Below, piece after piece: positions 32,369-41,317 of a stretch of DNA of 64,000 nucleotides. The stretch is taken from contig NZ_WIXJ01000002.1 in NCBI RefSeq assembly GCF_009617575.1, positions 372,001 through 436,000 on the forward strand. Direction: 5' to 3'. Position 1 is the first letter of the stretch. Every line of letters starts with the position of its first letter. This stretch comes from Rhodocyclus gracilis. Lineage in GTDB: Bacteria; Pseudomonadota; Gammaproteobacteria; Burkholderiales; Rhodocyclaceae. Under the pieces are notes generated by a model. The model saw nothing but the letters and a program-made list of their open reading frames with translations, was not told the DNA's origin and did not search any database. Made by a program: the position numbers and the translations under genes.

Positions 32369-33679
32369 TTACGCCGGTTCGGCGTAAAGGTCGTGCTCGT
32401 CGGCGTCGACGACGCGCACGCGGACAAAATCGCCGGGCTGCGCGTCGTATTCACCGTCGATGTACACAAGGCCGTCGATTTCCGGCGCGTCGGCGGTCGA
32501 GCGGGCGACGATGCCTTCCTCGTCGACTTCATCGACCATGACGACGATTTCGCGGCCGATCTTCGCGGCAAGAATTTCGGCAGAGATGTCTTCCTGCACT
32601 TCCATCAGGCGACGACGCCGTTCTTCGCGCACCTCTTCCGGCACGGTGCCGGGCAGCGCGTTGGCGGCGGCGCCCTCGACCGGCGAATACGGGAAACAGC
32701 CGACGCGGTCGAGCCGCGCTTCCTTGACGAAAGCCAGCAGTTCCTCGAATTCCGCTTCGGTTTCGCCGGGGAAGCCGGTGATGAAGGTGCTGCGAATCGC
32801 CAAATCGGGGCAGATCTTGCGCCAGGCACGGATGCGTTCGAGGTTGTTTTCAGCGGACGCCGGCCGCTGCATGGCCTTGAGCACGCGCGGGCTGGCGTGC
32901 TGGAAAGGCACGTCGAGGTAAGGCAGGATCTTGCCCTCGGCCATCAGCGGGATGAGTTCGTCGACCACCGGATACGGGTAGACGTAGTGCAGGCGCACCC
33001 AGACGTCGAGTTCGGAGAGCGTCTCGCAGAGCGTCTTCAGGCGCGTCTTCAAAGGACGTCCGCCAAAAAAGCCGGTGCGGTACTTGAGGTCGACGCCGTA
33101 GGCCGCGGTGTCCTGCGAGATCACCAGCAGTTCGCGCACGCCGGAATCCACGAGGCGATCCGCCTCCTCCAGCACGTCGCCGATCGGGCGGCTGCACAGC
33201 GGCCCGCGCAGGTCGGGGATGATGCAGAAGGTGCAACCGTGGTTGCAGCCTTCGGAAATCTTCAGATACGCGTAATGCGGCGGCGTCAGGCGAACCCCCT
33301 GCGGCGGCACCAGTTCGTCGGTCGCCTCCGGCGGCGGCAGATGGCCGTGCACCAGCGCCAGCACCTCATCGGCGGCGTGCGGGCCGGTAATCGCGAGCAC
33401 CGATGGATGCGCGCTGCGCACGAGCGACTCGCGCGCGCCAAGACAGCCGGTGACGATGACCTTGCCGTTCTCGTTCAGTGCTTCGCCGATGGCCGCCAGC
33501 GACTCGTCTACCGCCGCATCGATGAAACCGCAGGTATTGACGATGACGAGATCGGCATCGTCATACGACGGAGTCAGTTCGTAACCATCGGCGCGCAAAC
33601 GCGTCAGGATGTGTTCCGAATCGACCGTGGCCTTCGGGCAACCGAGTGATACGACGCCGATTTTTCTGCTGTTTCCCAT
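32369..33679 (-). CDS. rimO: Ribosomal protein S12 methylthiotransferase RimO
   Basis: A 436-residue radical-SAM enzyme that adds a methylthio group to Asp89 of ribosomal protein S12 using two 4Fe-4S clusters. The N-terminal domain carries the three cluster cysteines in [20 protein letters not shown] and VTGCLGARE. The radical-SAM motif is [10 protein letters not shown], and a C-terminal TRAM domain ends the protein. ATG 33679 is preferred (AAAGAG nine bases upstream); ATG 33697 is an alternative. It is transcribed divergently from the sulfur-island rhodanese gene. Confidence 0.96.
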   Translation of the reverse strand: MGNSRKIGVVSLGCPKATVDSEHILTRLRADGYELTPSYDDADLVIVNTCGFIDAAVDESLAAIGEALNENGKVIVTGCLGARESLVRSAHPSVLAITGPHAADEVLALVHGHLPPPEATDELVPPQGVRLTPPHYAYLKISEGCNHGCTFCIIPDLRGPLCSRPIGDVLEEADRLVDSGVRELLVISQDTAAYGVDLKYRTGFFGGRPLKTRLKTLCETLSELDVWVRLHYVYPYPVVDELIPLMAEGKILPYLDVPFQHASPRVLKAMQRPASAENNLERIRAWRKICPDLAIRSTFITGFPGETEAEFEELLAFVKEARLDRVGCFPYSPVEGAAANALPGTVPEEVREERRRRLMEVQEDISAEILAAKIGREIVVMVDEVDEEGIVARSTADAPEIDGLVYIDGEYDAQPGDFVRVRVVDADEHDLYAEPA

Positions 33680-33829
33680 GGCGGGTGTCTCTTTCATGAA
33701 CGAGCGGAGGCAAAGTGAGCGCTGAGAAGCGAGCGCGGAGTATACCGCCACCGCCGATGCCCGGTTCGCCGCCCGTCGGCGCAGGTGCCGACGCCGGCAT
33801 GTCCGCCAAGGGCGCCGCAGACGCCGCGT

Positions 33830-33838
33830 TATAAGCAA
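33830..33838 (+). promoter_or_regulatory. TATAAGCAA motif upstream of rhodanese operon
   Basis: The exact nonamer TATAAGCAA lies 101 bases before the rhodanese GTG, in the rimO/rhodanese divergent gap. The same word occurs upstream of the encapsulin gene (inverted) and of the XRE-cupin unit. It could be an operator, or TATAAG could serve as a -10 element. Confidence 0.4.
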
Positions 33839-33938
33839 CGCAGATTTTCTTCGTTCAAGCCGCGCCGCACGACGACTACATTGAACCCCACCCGCCGACA
33901 GCCCCTACGCCGGCCGTTTTGTCTCCAAGGAGTTCATC

Positions 33939-34457
33939 GTGCTTGCCAATCCCCAGGCGACGACGACGCAGCCGCCGCGCACCCAGCCATCTCCCTCGAC
34001 GCATCACGACGATGACGTCGACGGCATTCTCGCCGCCGCCCGTGCCCGCGCCGTGAGCGAAAACCTGCCCTTCGCCGGCAGCGTCTCGCCGCGCGACGCG
34101 TGGACGCTCGCTGCGGCAGGCGCCGCCGTCATCGTCGATGTGCGTACCGCCGAAGAATACAAATACGTCGGCCACGTCCCCAACTCGCCGCTGGTGCAAT
34201 GGCAATCCGGACGCGCGCTGGTGAAGAACCCGCGCTTTGCCAAGGAACTGGCGGCCAAGGTCAACAAGGACGAACCGGTGCTGCTGCTCTGCCGCAGCGG
34301 CAAGCGTTCGGCGGCAGCCGCCGAAGCGGCGACGCGCGCCGGCTTCACGCAGGTCTTCAACATCCGCGAAGGCTTTGAAGGCGATATTTCCAGCGACGGC
34401 AAACGCGGTACGCAAGGCGGTTGGCGTCATCACGATCTGCCCTGGACGCAGGACTAA
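33939..34457 (+). CDS. Rhodanese-domain sulfurtransferase, first gene of encapsulin locus
   Basis: A 172-residue cytosolic single-domain rhodanese that would carry sulfane sulfur as a cysteine persulfide. The active-site loop is LLLCRSGKRS with Cys118, and the family's IVDVRTAEEY lies at 65-74. Residues 1-28 form a polar, probably disordered leader. The start is GTG with AAGGAG six bases upstream. The epsC gene follows after 14 bases. Rhodaneses are recurrent neighbours of family 2A encapsulins, so it may accept sulfur from, or feed sulfur to, the encapsulated desulfurase; that is inference. Confidence 0.92.
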   Translation: MLANPQATTTQPPRTQPSPSTHHDDDVDGILAAARARAVSENLPFAGSVSPRDAWTLAAAGAAVIVDVRTAEEYKYVGHVPNSPLVQWQSGRALVKNPRFAKELAAKVNKDEPVLLLCRSGKRSAAAAEAATRAGFTQVFNIREGFEGDISSDGKRGTQGGWRHHDLPWTQD

Positions 34458-34471
34458 GAGGACCAAGCCCC

Positions 34472-35434
34472 ATGAACGCGCCGCTCCGACGCAAGCCCTC
34501 CCCCGTCGACGCGCCGCCCTGGCAGCTTGGCGACATCGTCGACGAACTGCGGGCAGCGCGCGAGGAGTGGCGCCATACGCACGACCGCCGGCCAGACAAG
34601 GGCGAACGCGAATTCCCCTCGCGCGACGCCCTGAGCGACATCGTCAGCAAGCTGTGCGGCGCGCTCTTTCCGATGCGCCTCGGGCCGGCGGACATCCAGC
34701 ACGGTTGCAGCGAGGATTTCTACGTCGGCCATACGCTCGACCTCGCCCTGCGCGCGCTGCTGACGCAAGTCCGGCTGGAGCTCAAGCACCTCGCCCGCCC
34801 GTCGGAGCCCGACGCGGAAACTCTGGAGGCACGCGCGCGCGACATCGTGCAGCAGTTTGCGGCCGCCCTGCCCGGCCTGCGGCGCCTGCTCGACAGCGAC
34901 GTCGAAGCCGCTTTCCGCGGCGATCCGGCAGCGCACAGCGTCGATGAGATCGTCCTCTGTTATCCGGGCACGCTGGCGATCATCCATCATCGTCTGGCCC
35001 ACACGCTGCACGGTCTGGGCGTGCGTCTGCTGGCGCGCATCGTCGCCGAACTCGCGCATTCGTCGACCGGCATCGACATCCATCCGGGTGCCCGCATCGG
35101 CCGCAGCTTTTTCATCGACCACGGCACCGGCGTCGTCATCGGCGAAACCGCCGTCATTGGCGAACGCGTCCGCCTCTATCAGGCGGTAACGCTCGGCGCC
35201 AAGCGCTTCACCGTCACCGCCGACGGCACGCTGGAAAAAGGCGCGCCGCGCCACCCCATCGTCGAAGACGACGTGGTGGTTTACGCCGGCGCCACCATTC
35301 TTGGCCGCGTCACCATCGGGCGCGGCTCGTCGATTGGCGGCAACGTCTGGCTGACGCACAGCGTGCCGCCGGGCAGCGTCGTCACACAGGCCTTCTCGCG
35401 CAACGAAGTCATGGAGAACGGCGCAGGCATATGA
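34472..35434 (+). CDS. epsC: Serine O-acetyltransferase, EpsC type
   Basis: A 320-residue enzyme making O-acetylserine, the carbon acceptor for cysteine synthesis. The first ~180 residues are helical; the C-terminal left-handed beta-helix has STGIDIHPGARIG, FIDHGTGVVIGETAVIG and the extended loop before HPIVEDDVVVYAGATILG, as in EpsC. It lies between rhodanese and the XRE gene in the encapsulin locus, as in known family 2A loci, and its ATGA overlaps the next gene's start by four bases. It would supply cysteine, the substrate of the encapsulated desulfurase. Confidence 0.95.
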   Translation: MNAPLRRKPSPVDAPPWQLGDIVDELRAAREEWRHTHDRRPDKGEREFPSRDALSDIVSKLCGALFPMRLGPADIQHGCSEDFYVGHTLDLALRALLTQVRLELKHLARPSEPDAETLEARARDIVQQFAAALPGLRRLLDSDVEAAFRGDPAAHSVDEIVLCYPGTLAIIHHRLAHTLHGLGVRLLARIVAELAHSSTGIDIHPGARIGRSFFIDHGTGVVIGETAVIGERVRLYQAVTLGAKRFTVTADGTLEKGAPRHPIVEDDVVVYAGATILGRVTIGRGSSIGGNVWLTHSVPPGSVVTQAFSRNEVMENGAGI

Positions 35435-35652
35435 GCGACCTGAACCAGCACTTCCCCCTGGTCGTCCGGCAGCTCCGCAAGGATCGCGGCTGGTCGCAGG
35501 AGCATCTGGCCGAGAAGGCCGACCTCAACCGCTCGTATGTCGGGGAAATCGAGCGCGGCGACGCCATCCCCTCGCTGCTGACCGCCGAAAAACTGGCGCA
35601 GGCACTCGAAATCAACCTGTCGACGCTGGTCGCCCAATGCGAACAAGCCTAG
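35431..35652 (+). CDS. Small XRE-family regulator
   Basis: A 73-residue protein that is almost wholly a helix-turn-helix domain (residues 10-65; RKDRGWSQEHLAEKADLNRSYVGEIERG). Single-domain XRE proteins usually repress their own or neighbouring operons as dimers. Overlap with epsC by four bases couples its translation to the cysteine pathway, and it sits directly before the encapsulin promoter gap (35653-35763), which makes it the leading candidate regulator of the shell-cargo pair. Its ligand, if any, is unknown. Confidence 0.88.
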   Translation: MSDLNQHFPLVVRQLRKDRGWSQEHLAEKADLNRSYVGEIERGDAIPSLLTAEKLAQALEINLSTLVAQCEQA

Positions 35653-35714
35653 CCCGGCCGTGCCGGATTTTGATGGCTATAGCATGTTGAGCGCCCAGCA
35701 GCACACAGCGTAAT

Positions 35715-35723
35715 TTGCTTATA
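35715..35723 (-). promoter_or_regulatory. TATAAGCAA motif (inverted) upstream of encapsulin
   Basis: TTGCTTATA on the plus strand, 41 bases before the encapsulin ATG, is the reverse complement of the nonamer seen upstream of the rhodanese gene and the XRE-cupin unit. With the preceding TAAT it forms TAATTTGCTTA, one base different from TAACTTGCTTA before tpa. Confidence 0.4.
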
Positions 35724-35763
35724 CGTTTTTCATCTAAGACCTCAACCTTGCCAGGAGCCTCCC

Positions 35764-36690
35764 ATGGCGGACCAAGCACCACAAGTTGCCCTCAGTGACA
35801 TCGCCGCGCGGCAGTTAGCCAACGCGACCAAGACCGTACCCCAGCTTTCCACCATTTCGCCGCGCTGGCTGGTGCACCTGCTGCAATGGCTGCCGGTCGA
35901 AGCCGGCATCTATCGCCTGAATCAGGTGAAGAACCCGCGCGACGTGCGCGTCGCCTGCGCGCAGCGCGACGAGTCGGTGCTGCCGCAGACCTTCGTCGAT
36001 TACGACGAAAAGCCCCGTGAGTACTTCCTCAACGCCGTCACCACCATCCTCGACGTGCACACGCGCGTCTCCGACCTCTACAGCAGCCCGCACGACCAGA
36101 TCAAGGAACAGCTACGCCTGACCATCGAGACGATCAAGGAACGTCAGGAAAGCGAGCTGATCAACAACAGCGACTACGGTCTCCTCGCCAACGTCGCCGA
36201 TGAGCAGCGCATCTCGACGCTGACCGGCGCGCCGACGCCGGACGACCTCGACGACCTGCTCACCAAGGTGTGGAAAGAGCCGGCGTTCTTCCTGACGCAC
36301 CCGCTGGCTATCGCCGCCTTTGGCCGCGAATGCACGCGCCGTGGCGTTCCGCCCCCGACCGTTTCGCTGTTCGGCTCGCAATTCCTCACCTGGCGCGGCA
36401 TCCCGCTGATCCCGTCGGACAAGGTGCCGGTCGAGGACGGCAAGACGAAGATTCTGCTCATCCGCGTCGGCGACAAGCGTCAGGGCGTCGTCGGTCTCTA
36501 TCAGCCGGGGCTGCCGGGCGAACAGAGCCCGGGCCTGTCGGTGCGTTTCATGGGCATCGACCGCAACGCCATCGCTTCCTACCTGATTTCGCTCTACTGC
36601 TCGCTGGCGGTGCATGCCGAAGACGCGCTAGCCGTTCTCGATGACGTGGAGATCGACAAGTACCATGCCTATCCCGACACCTACCGCTAA
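35764..36690 (+). CDS. Family 2A encapsulin shell protein (SrpI type)
   Basis: A 308-residue HK97-fold shell protein that should self-assemble into a protein nanocompartment. It matches the SrpI-like family 2A shells in length and in blocks such as YDEKPREYFLNAVTTILDVH, EPAFFLTHPLAIAAFGREC and the C-terminal ISLYCSLAVHAEDALAVLDD. It is not the shorter family 1 type. AGGAG lies six bases before the ATG. The cargo desulfurase gene begins inside its last 26 bases, the standard shell-cargo arrangement. Relatives in Synechococcus and Acinetobacter hold a cysteine desulfurase and take part in sulfur metabolism or storage. Confidence 0.96.
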   Translation: MADQAPQVALSDIAARQLANATKTVPQLSTISPRWLVHLLQWLPVEAGIYRLNQVKNPRDVRVACAQRDESVLPQTFVDYDEKPREYFLNAVTTILDVHTRVSDLYSSPHDQIKEQLRLTIETIKERQESELINNSDYGLLANVADEQRISTLTGAPTPDDLDDLLTKVWKEPAFFLTHPLAIAAFGRECTRRGVPPPTVSLFGSQFLTWRGIPLIPSDKVPVEDGKTKILLIRVGDKRQGVVGLYQPGLPGEQSPGLSVRFMGIDRNAIASYLISLYCSLAVHAEDALAVLDDVEIDKYHAYPDTYR

Positions 36691-38575
36691 TCCGCCGGCG
36701 TCGGCTTCCGCGCCGCCCGCCAGCGCAGCGGGGCTGCCGGACGAGGCGACGCTGGGTCGGCTGGCGAGCGAGTTCTTTCGCGCGCTGCCGGGCGGCGGCA
36801 CCTCGCCGGCGTTCTCCGCCGCTTCGGCCTCCCCTGCCTCCCAGACGCCGCCTTCGTCGCTGCCTGACCCGACGCCGGCGGCCTCTGCCGATGCGGGCGT
36901 CAGCGCTCTGACGCTGGGTGAGACGGTGCCACGCATTCAGCCAGGCGCTGCGCCGGGTACCGCGTCCGCCGTGCCGACGACGCCGGTTGCGAACGAATTG
37001 GGTGTTCCGGAAGCCTATGCCGCAGCGCTGCCGTTCATTGCGCCGCTGAGTTCACCGACCAGCCTGCCGCCCCATGCACCGGCCGGAGCCGTCTCCTCGC
37101 CGTATTACTTTCTCGGCGAAGCGACGGCGCTCTCCTCGGGGCATGCCGCCCCGGCGGCAGAGCGCCGGGCGACAGAGAACCATGTCGTCGCGCATCCTTT
37201 CGAGCTTCCCGGCGATAGCGCCCTGCGGCGCGTACTCGGCGAGCTGGCGGGCGAACGCACGGCGCCGACGGCGCACCCTGCCGGCACTGGCTATTACTTC
37301 GTCGAACCAGCCATTCCAGCGGCTGCGGCGGCGACGCGCTTTCCGGCCTTTGACGTCAATGCCGTGCGCCGCGACTTTCCTATCCTCGCCGAGCGCGTCA
37401 ATGGCAAGCCGCTGATCTGGTTCGATAACGCGGCGACGACGCACAAGCCGCAGGCGGTGATCGACCGGCTGGCGTATTTCTACACGCACGAGAACTCCAA
37501 CATCCACCGCGCCGCGCATGAGTTGGCGGCGCGTGCGACCGACGCCTACGAAGGCGCGCGCAGCAAGGTGGCGCGCTTCATCGGCGCCGCTTCGCCGGAC
37601 GAGGTGATCTTCGTGCGTGGCGCCACCGAGGCGATCAATCTCGTTGCCAAAACCTGGGGCCGGCAGAACATCGGCGAGGGCGACGAAATCATCGTTTCTC
37701 TACTTGAACACCACGCCAACATCGTTCCCTGGCAGCAGCTGGCGGCCGAAACCGGCGCCAAGATCCGCGTCATCCCGGTCGACGACAAGGGGCAGCTGCG
37801 GCTCGACGACTATCAGCGTCTGCTCAACGACCGGACCAAGCTGGTGGCGGTGACGCAGGTGTCGAACGCTCTCGGCACAGTGACGCCGGTGGCGGAAATC
37901 GTCGAGCTGGCGCACCGTGCCGGCGCGAAAGCGCTGGTCGATGGCGCGCAGTCGGTATCGCACATGCGCGTCAATGTGCAGGCGATCGACGCCGATTTCT
38001 TCGTCTTCTCCGGTCACAAGGTGTTTGCGCCGACCGGCATCGGCGTGGTTTACGGCAAGCGCGACATACTCGAAGCGACGCCGCCCTGGCAGGGCGGCGG
38101 CAACATGATTGCCGACGTCACCTTCGAACGCACGCTCTACCAGGGCGTGCCGAACAAGTTCGAGGCGGGCACCGGCAACATCGCCGACGCCGTTGGCCTC
38201 GGGGCGGCCATCGACTACGTCGAGCGCGTCGGCATCGAGAACATCGCGCGCTACGAGCACGATCTTTTGGCCTACGCCACGCAACGCCTCGCGCCGATTC
38301 CCGGCGTGCGCCTCGTCGGCACGGCGGAGCACAAGGCGAGCGTACTGTCCTTCGTGCTTGCCGGCTATCGTCCTGAAGAAGTCGGTCGTGCGCTGAATGA
38401 AGAAGGCGTCGCCGTGCGCTCCGGCCACCATTGCGCCCAGCCGATCCTGCGTCGTTTCGGTCTGGAAGCAACGGTGCGCCCGTCGCTCGCCTTCTACAAC
38501 ACCTGCGCCGAAGTCGACGTGCTGGCCTCGGTCGTGCAGCGACTGGCTCGCGGCAAAGGACGAGCGGTCGTCTGA
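36665..38575 (+). CDS. Encapsulin cargo cysteine desulfurase (SufS type with N-terminal loading domain)
   Basis: A 636-residue PLP enzyme that removes sulfur from cysteine. Residues 1 to about 226 are a Pro/Ala/Ser-rich disordered domain, the expected shell-targeting sequence. It holds LPDEATLGRLASEFFRALPG near 25 and two matched aromatic motifs, YYFLGEA (147) and YYFVEPA (210). The catalytic domain is a complete class II desulfurase: PLP Lys452 in SGHKVFAPTG and persulfide Cys590 in RSGHHCAQP. Both lie exactly 226 positions after E. coli SufS Lys226 and Cys364. The start at ATG 36665 overlaps the shell gene by 26 bases. Its 3' end overlaps the opposing PepSY gene. Confidence 0.96.
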   Translation: MPIPTPTANPPASASAPPASAAGLPDEATLGRLASEFFRALPGGGTSPAFSAASASPASQTPPSSLPDPTPAASADAGVSALTLGETVPRIQPGAAPGTASAVPTTPVANELGVPEAYAAALPFIAPLSSPTSLPPHAPAGAVSSPYYFLGEATALSSGHAAPAAERRATENHVVAHPFELPGDSALRRVLGELAGERTAPTAHPAGTGYYFVEPAIPAAAAATRFPAFDVNAVRRDFPILAERVNGKPLIWFDNAATTHKPQAVIDRLAYFYTHENSNIHRAAHELAARATDAYEGARSKVARFIGAASPDEVIFVRGATEAINLVAKTWGRQNIGEGDEIIVSLLEHHANIVPWQQLAAETGAKIRVIPVDDKGQLRLDDYQRLLNDRTKLVAVTQVSNALGTVTPVAEIVELAHRAGAKALVDGAQSVSHMRVNVQAIDADFFVFSGHKVFAPTGIGVVYGKRDILEATPPWQGGGNMIADVTFERTLYQGVPNKFEAGTGNIADAVGLGAAIDYVERVGIENIARYEHDLLAYATQRLAPIPGVRLVGTAEHKASVLSFVLAGYRPEEVGRALNEEGVAVRSGHHCAQPILRRFGLEATVRPSLAFYNTCAEVDVLASVVQRLARGKGRAVV

Positions 38576-40161
38576 GCGTCTGCCTGAGCAGCTTCTTCCC
38601 CGGCCAGTGCCGGGGAGGAATGTCTGCCGTCGGCAGCCAGCGCCTGCCCGATCCACCACAGAGCGCCCGCCGCCAGCAAGGCCATCACATCGACCCCGAG
38701 GCTCGCCGCGCTCTCATTGACCCACCAGCCAGTCGCCGGCCAGAGATAGCCGGTCAGTGACGCCAGCGGGATGGCCAGAGTAGCGCCCGCCGCCGCACGC
38801 GCCAGCCCGCGCGCGGCCTGATCGCCGCCACGCGCAAACGCCCATCCCAGCGCGGCGAGGAACGTGACGTAGTAGGCACCGCGATACCAGGCGGCCAGAT
38901 CGTCCACCTGCCCGTGCAGGCATTTCGCCGCAACGAGGGAGAGCGAAATGCCGGCGATGCCGCCAAAGCAGACGCCGTGCGTCGCCGCCGCCATGAACCG
39001 TAGCGAGCGCGGCTCCCGCCCCTGCGCGCTGACAGCCTGACGCCGGCGGCTGACGATCCACAGCCGGTTGCCGGAATAGAACATGAAGGCGCCGGCCAAC
39101 CCGAGCAGGAAATACCCCCAGCGCACCGGTTCACCGCCGAAGCTGCCAAAGTGCAGCGCAAAAAGCGCCGCGACCGGCGCGTCCCACGCGCTTTGCCGTC
39201 CGGGGAAGGCCTCACTGTTGAGGATCTCCCCGCTCACCGGGCTGACGACGAGCCAGCCGACCTGCCGCAGCATGTAGCGCGAATCCCGACCAATAATGCG
39301 CACGCTGGCGGCCGCCGTGCCGGCGTTGCGATAGGTCATGGAGATCGGCTCGAACTGCGGCGACAGCGCCTGCGCGCGCGCCAGCAGAGCCGCGGGCGGC
39401 AACATCGGTGCAGCCGCCGCCGTCGCGCCACGGGGTGGTGGCGGCATCCCCGCCTGCATCAAGGACTTGAGTTGATGGTCGTAGACCACCGCATCCTGCG
39501 CGTCGTAGATCGAGTCATGAAAGGCGAAAACCACCGCACTCAAGCCGATCAGCAGGTGAAAAGGCAGGCTGGTGATGCCCATGAGGTTATGTGCATCCAT
39601 CCACATGCGCTTGAGATTGGCCCCCAGACGCAGGGCGAACAGATCGCGGACCAGGGACGGCAGCACCAGCACCAGTCCGGAAACGAGCGCGACGATATAC
39701 ATCAGGCTGACGCCCCCCATGACGTATTCGCCAAGCTCCTGCGTTCCCGGAATCGCCGCCGTGCGATGGATGACGTCGATCCACTGCGCCAGCGCCACAG
39801 GATGCAATTGCGTGATCTGCACCTGCCCGGCCGCGTCGAGCGCCGCCGACCAGGGTGCATCGTCGTGGCGCGACTTCCGCCAGGTCAGGCGCGCGGGCAC
39901 GTCTTCCGTCTCACGCAGATCTAGCGTGAACTCGCGCGCCGCGTCGGGACGCGCCGCCAGCGTCTGCGCGATGAGCGCCTCGCTGTCGTGCAGGTCAGTC
40001 AAAGCCACCGCCCGTGGCGGTGCCGCCCAGCGCGCCAGCGGCTCCTTGAACATCGTCAGCGCGCCGGCATAGAAAGCGATGAAGAGCGCCAACCCGGCAC
40101 AAATGCCCGTCCACGTATGAACGAGCCGGTAGCGGCGATAGAGATCGGTAGGGACGCGCAT
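38494..40161 (-). CDS. PepSY-associated TM-helix protein (siderophore/iron reductase-like)
   Basis: A 555-residue membrane protein of the PepSY_TM (PiuB/FegC-like) family, found next to siderophore receptors and thought to reduce ferric-siderophore in the inner membrane. The first helix follows YRRYRLVHTWTGICAG, a family start signature; paired conserved histidines occur near HTW and in MWMDAHNLMGITSLPFHLLIGL. At least four further helices fill the C-terminal half. ATG 40161 fits this signature. The last 27 codons overlap the cargo desulfurase gene antisense (82 bases), an unusually deep convergent overlap. No TonB-dependent receptor is nearby. Confidence 0.85.
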   Translation of the reverse strand: MRVPTDLYRRYRLVHTWTGICAGLALFIAFYAGALTMFKEPLARWAAPPRAVALTDLHDSEALIAQTLAARPDAAREFTLDLRETEDVPARLTWRKSRHDDAPWSAALDAAGQVQITQLHPVALAQWIDVIHRTAAIPGTQELGEYVMGGVSLMYIVALVSGLVLVLPSLVRDLFALRLGANLKRMWMDAHNLMGITSLPFHLLIGLSAVVFAFHDSIYDAQDAVVYDHQLKSLMQAGMPPPPRGATAAAAPMLPPAALLARAQALSPQFEPISMTYRNAGTAAASVRIIGRDSRYMLRQVGWLVVSPVSGEILNSEAFPGRQSAWDAPVAALFALHFGSFGGEPVRWGYFLLGLAGAFMFYSGNRLWIVSRRRQAVSAQGREPRSLRFMAAATHGVCFGGIAGISLSLVAAKCLHGQVDDLAAWYRGAYYVTFLAALGWAFARGGDQAARGLARAAAGATLAIPLASLTGYLWPATGWWVNESAASLGVDVMALLAAGALWWIGQALAADGRHSSPALAGEEAAQADAQTTARPLPRASRCTTEASTSTSAQVL

Positions 40162-40177
40162 GTTCAGCTCAAGAGGG

Positions 40178-40987
40178 TCAGGCGAAGAAATGACGGCAGG
40201 CGAAAAGCCCGGCGAAGGCCGCAAGACTGGCGCCACCCAAGGCCTGCCAGGCCCGACGGCCGTTACGGAAAAGGAAGGCGGCATTCATCGCCGCGAGCCA
40301 GAGCGGTGCCAGCAACCACATGACGAACTGGTACTTGCCATGCGCCGCGATGCCACCCGGCCACAGCCAGGCGAAAAGCCCAGTCAGCGCCAGCGCCAGC
40401 GCCAGCCCGCCGAACACTCCGGCGCTCGTCACTGCCCACCACGTCGCCCCCGACCAGGCCCCGGCACGTCCCCCCCCGGACGGCGATGACGGACGTTTCG
40501 CGGCGGGCGACGAAGGATTGGCGCGCCGCTCACTGCCCCAGTCGTCCGCCCGATCAACAGAGCACGCTGCGGCCCGCCCGCTGGCTCGGAACGCATGTGC
40601 TGCCGGTGCGCGCGGCGCCCGTAGCTCAGAGCCAGCCACGACCGCGATCCCTGCCCCTATGCCGGCGCCGCCTATTCGGGCTCCTATGCCGGCCACCATA
40701 CCCGCCCCAGCCCCCGGCACACGCGCCCTCCCGCGCCGACGCTCCCAGGCGAGCGCGAGCACCGGCAGCGCGGGAAATACCGCCATCAGCACCACCAGAC
40801 TGCCAAACAGCGCCGTCGCCGGACTGACGCCCAGCCCCCAGACGACAAGCGCACCCACCGTCAGAACGGCGCCGCCCCCGATGCTGAAGTGTGCCGGCAG
40901 CGGGTGCGCGCGCCAGCGTTGCTGCCGGCTGCCAAGATAAAAGCAGAACGCCGCCGCCCCCCCCAACACCACCGCCAGCGCGCTCAT
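40178..40987 (-). CDS. Membrane protein, apparent fusion of two small iron-uptake-associated modules
   Basis: A 269-residue protein. The first ~90 residues form a DUF3325-like two- to three-helix module; ~90-185 are a Gly/Ala/Ser-rich linker with GIGARIGGAGIGAGI repeats; ~185-269 form a second three-helix module. PepSY reductases are commonly accompanied by two short separate proteins, DUF3325 and DUF3649, so this may be their fusion; the second assignment is weak. It precedes the PepSY gene by 16 bases and would be cotranscribed. ATG 40987 is preferred to TTG 40993. Confidence 0.6.
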   Translation of the reverse strand: MSALAVVLGGAAAFCFYLGSRQQRWRAHPLPAHFSIGGGAVLTVGALVVWGLGVSPATALFGSLVVLMAVFPALPVLALAWERRRGRARVPGAGAGMVAGIGARIGGAGIGAGIAVVAGSELRAPRAPAAHAFRASGRAAACSVDRADDWGSERRANPSSPAAKRPSSPSGGGRAGAWSGATWWAVTSAGVFGGLALALALTGLFAWLWPGGIAAHGKYQFVMWLLAPLWLAAMNAAFLFRNGRRAWQALGGASLAAFAGLFACRHFFA

Positions 40988-41317
40988 GGACAATCCGCAC
41001 CGGCGCAGGCCACGCCTGCGGGAAATAGGGCGAAAGGGGAACGAGAAGAATCACAGGAGTACGAGGCGACTGGGCAAACAGGCGGCGATAGCGCACCGGG
41101 CATGACGAAATCCTCGGAACACGGCGAGCAGAAGCCGCCGGCTGAAAAGAAAAACGCCACCCCCCAACCCGCAGCAGCGGATGGGAGCGTGGCGTTCAGG
41201 CGAAGGAAGGCCGCCAGGGCGGAGCAGGAAGATGGCGCACAGCGAAATCCAGAAAGGCAACGCGAGGGGGCGTTCTGGCTGGCTGTCCGGCAAAGCGGCC
41301 TGGCTGGCGAACCCGTT

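Noticed and set aside
35687..35716. Possible TTGAGC / TAATTT promoter before the encapsulin gene
   Set aside because: Both hexamers match the consensus weakly and the -10 overlaps the TTGCTTATA motif, so I could not support it as a separate feature.
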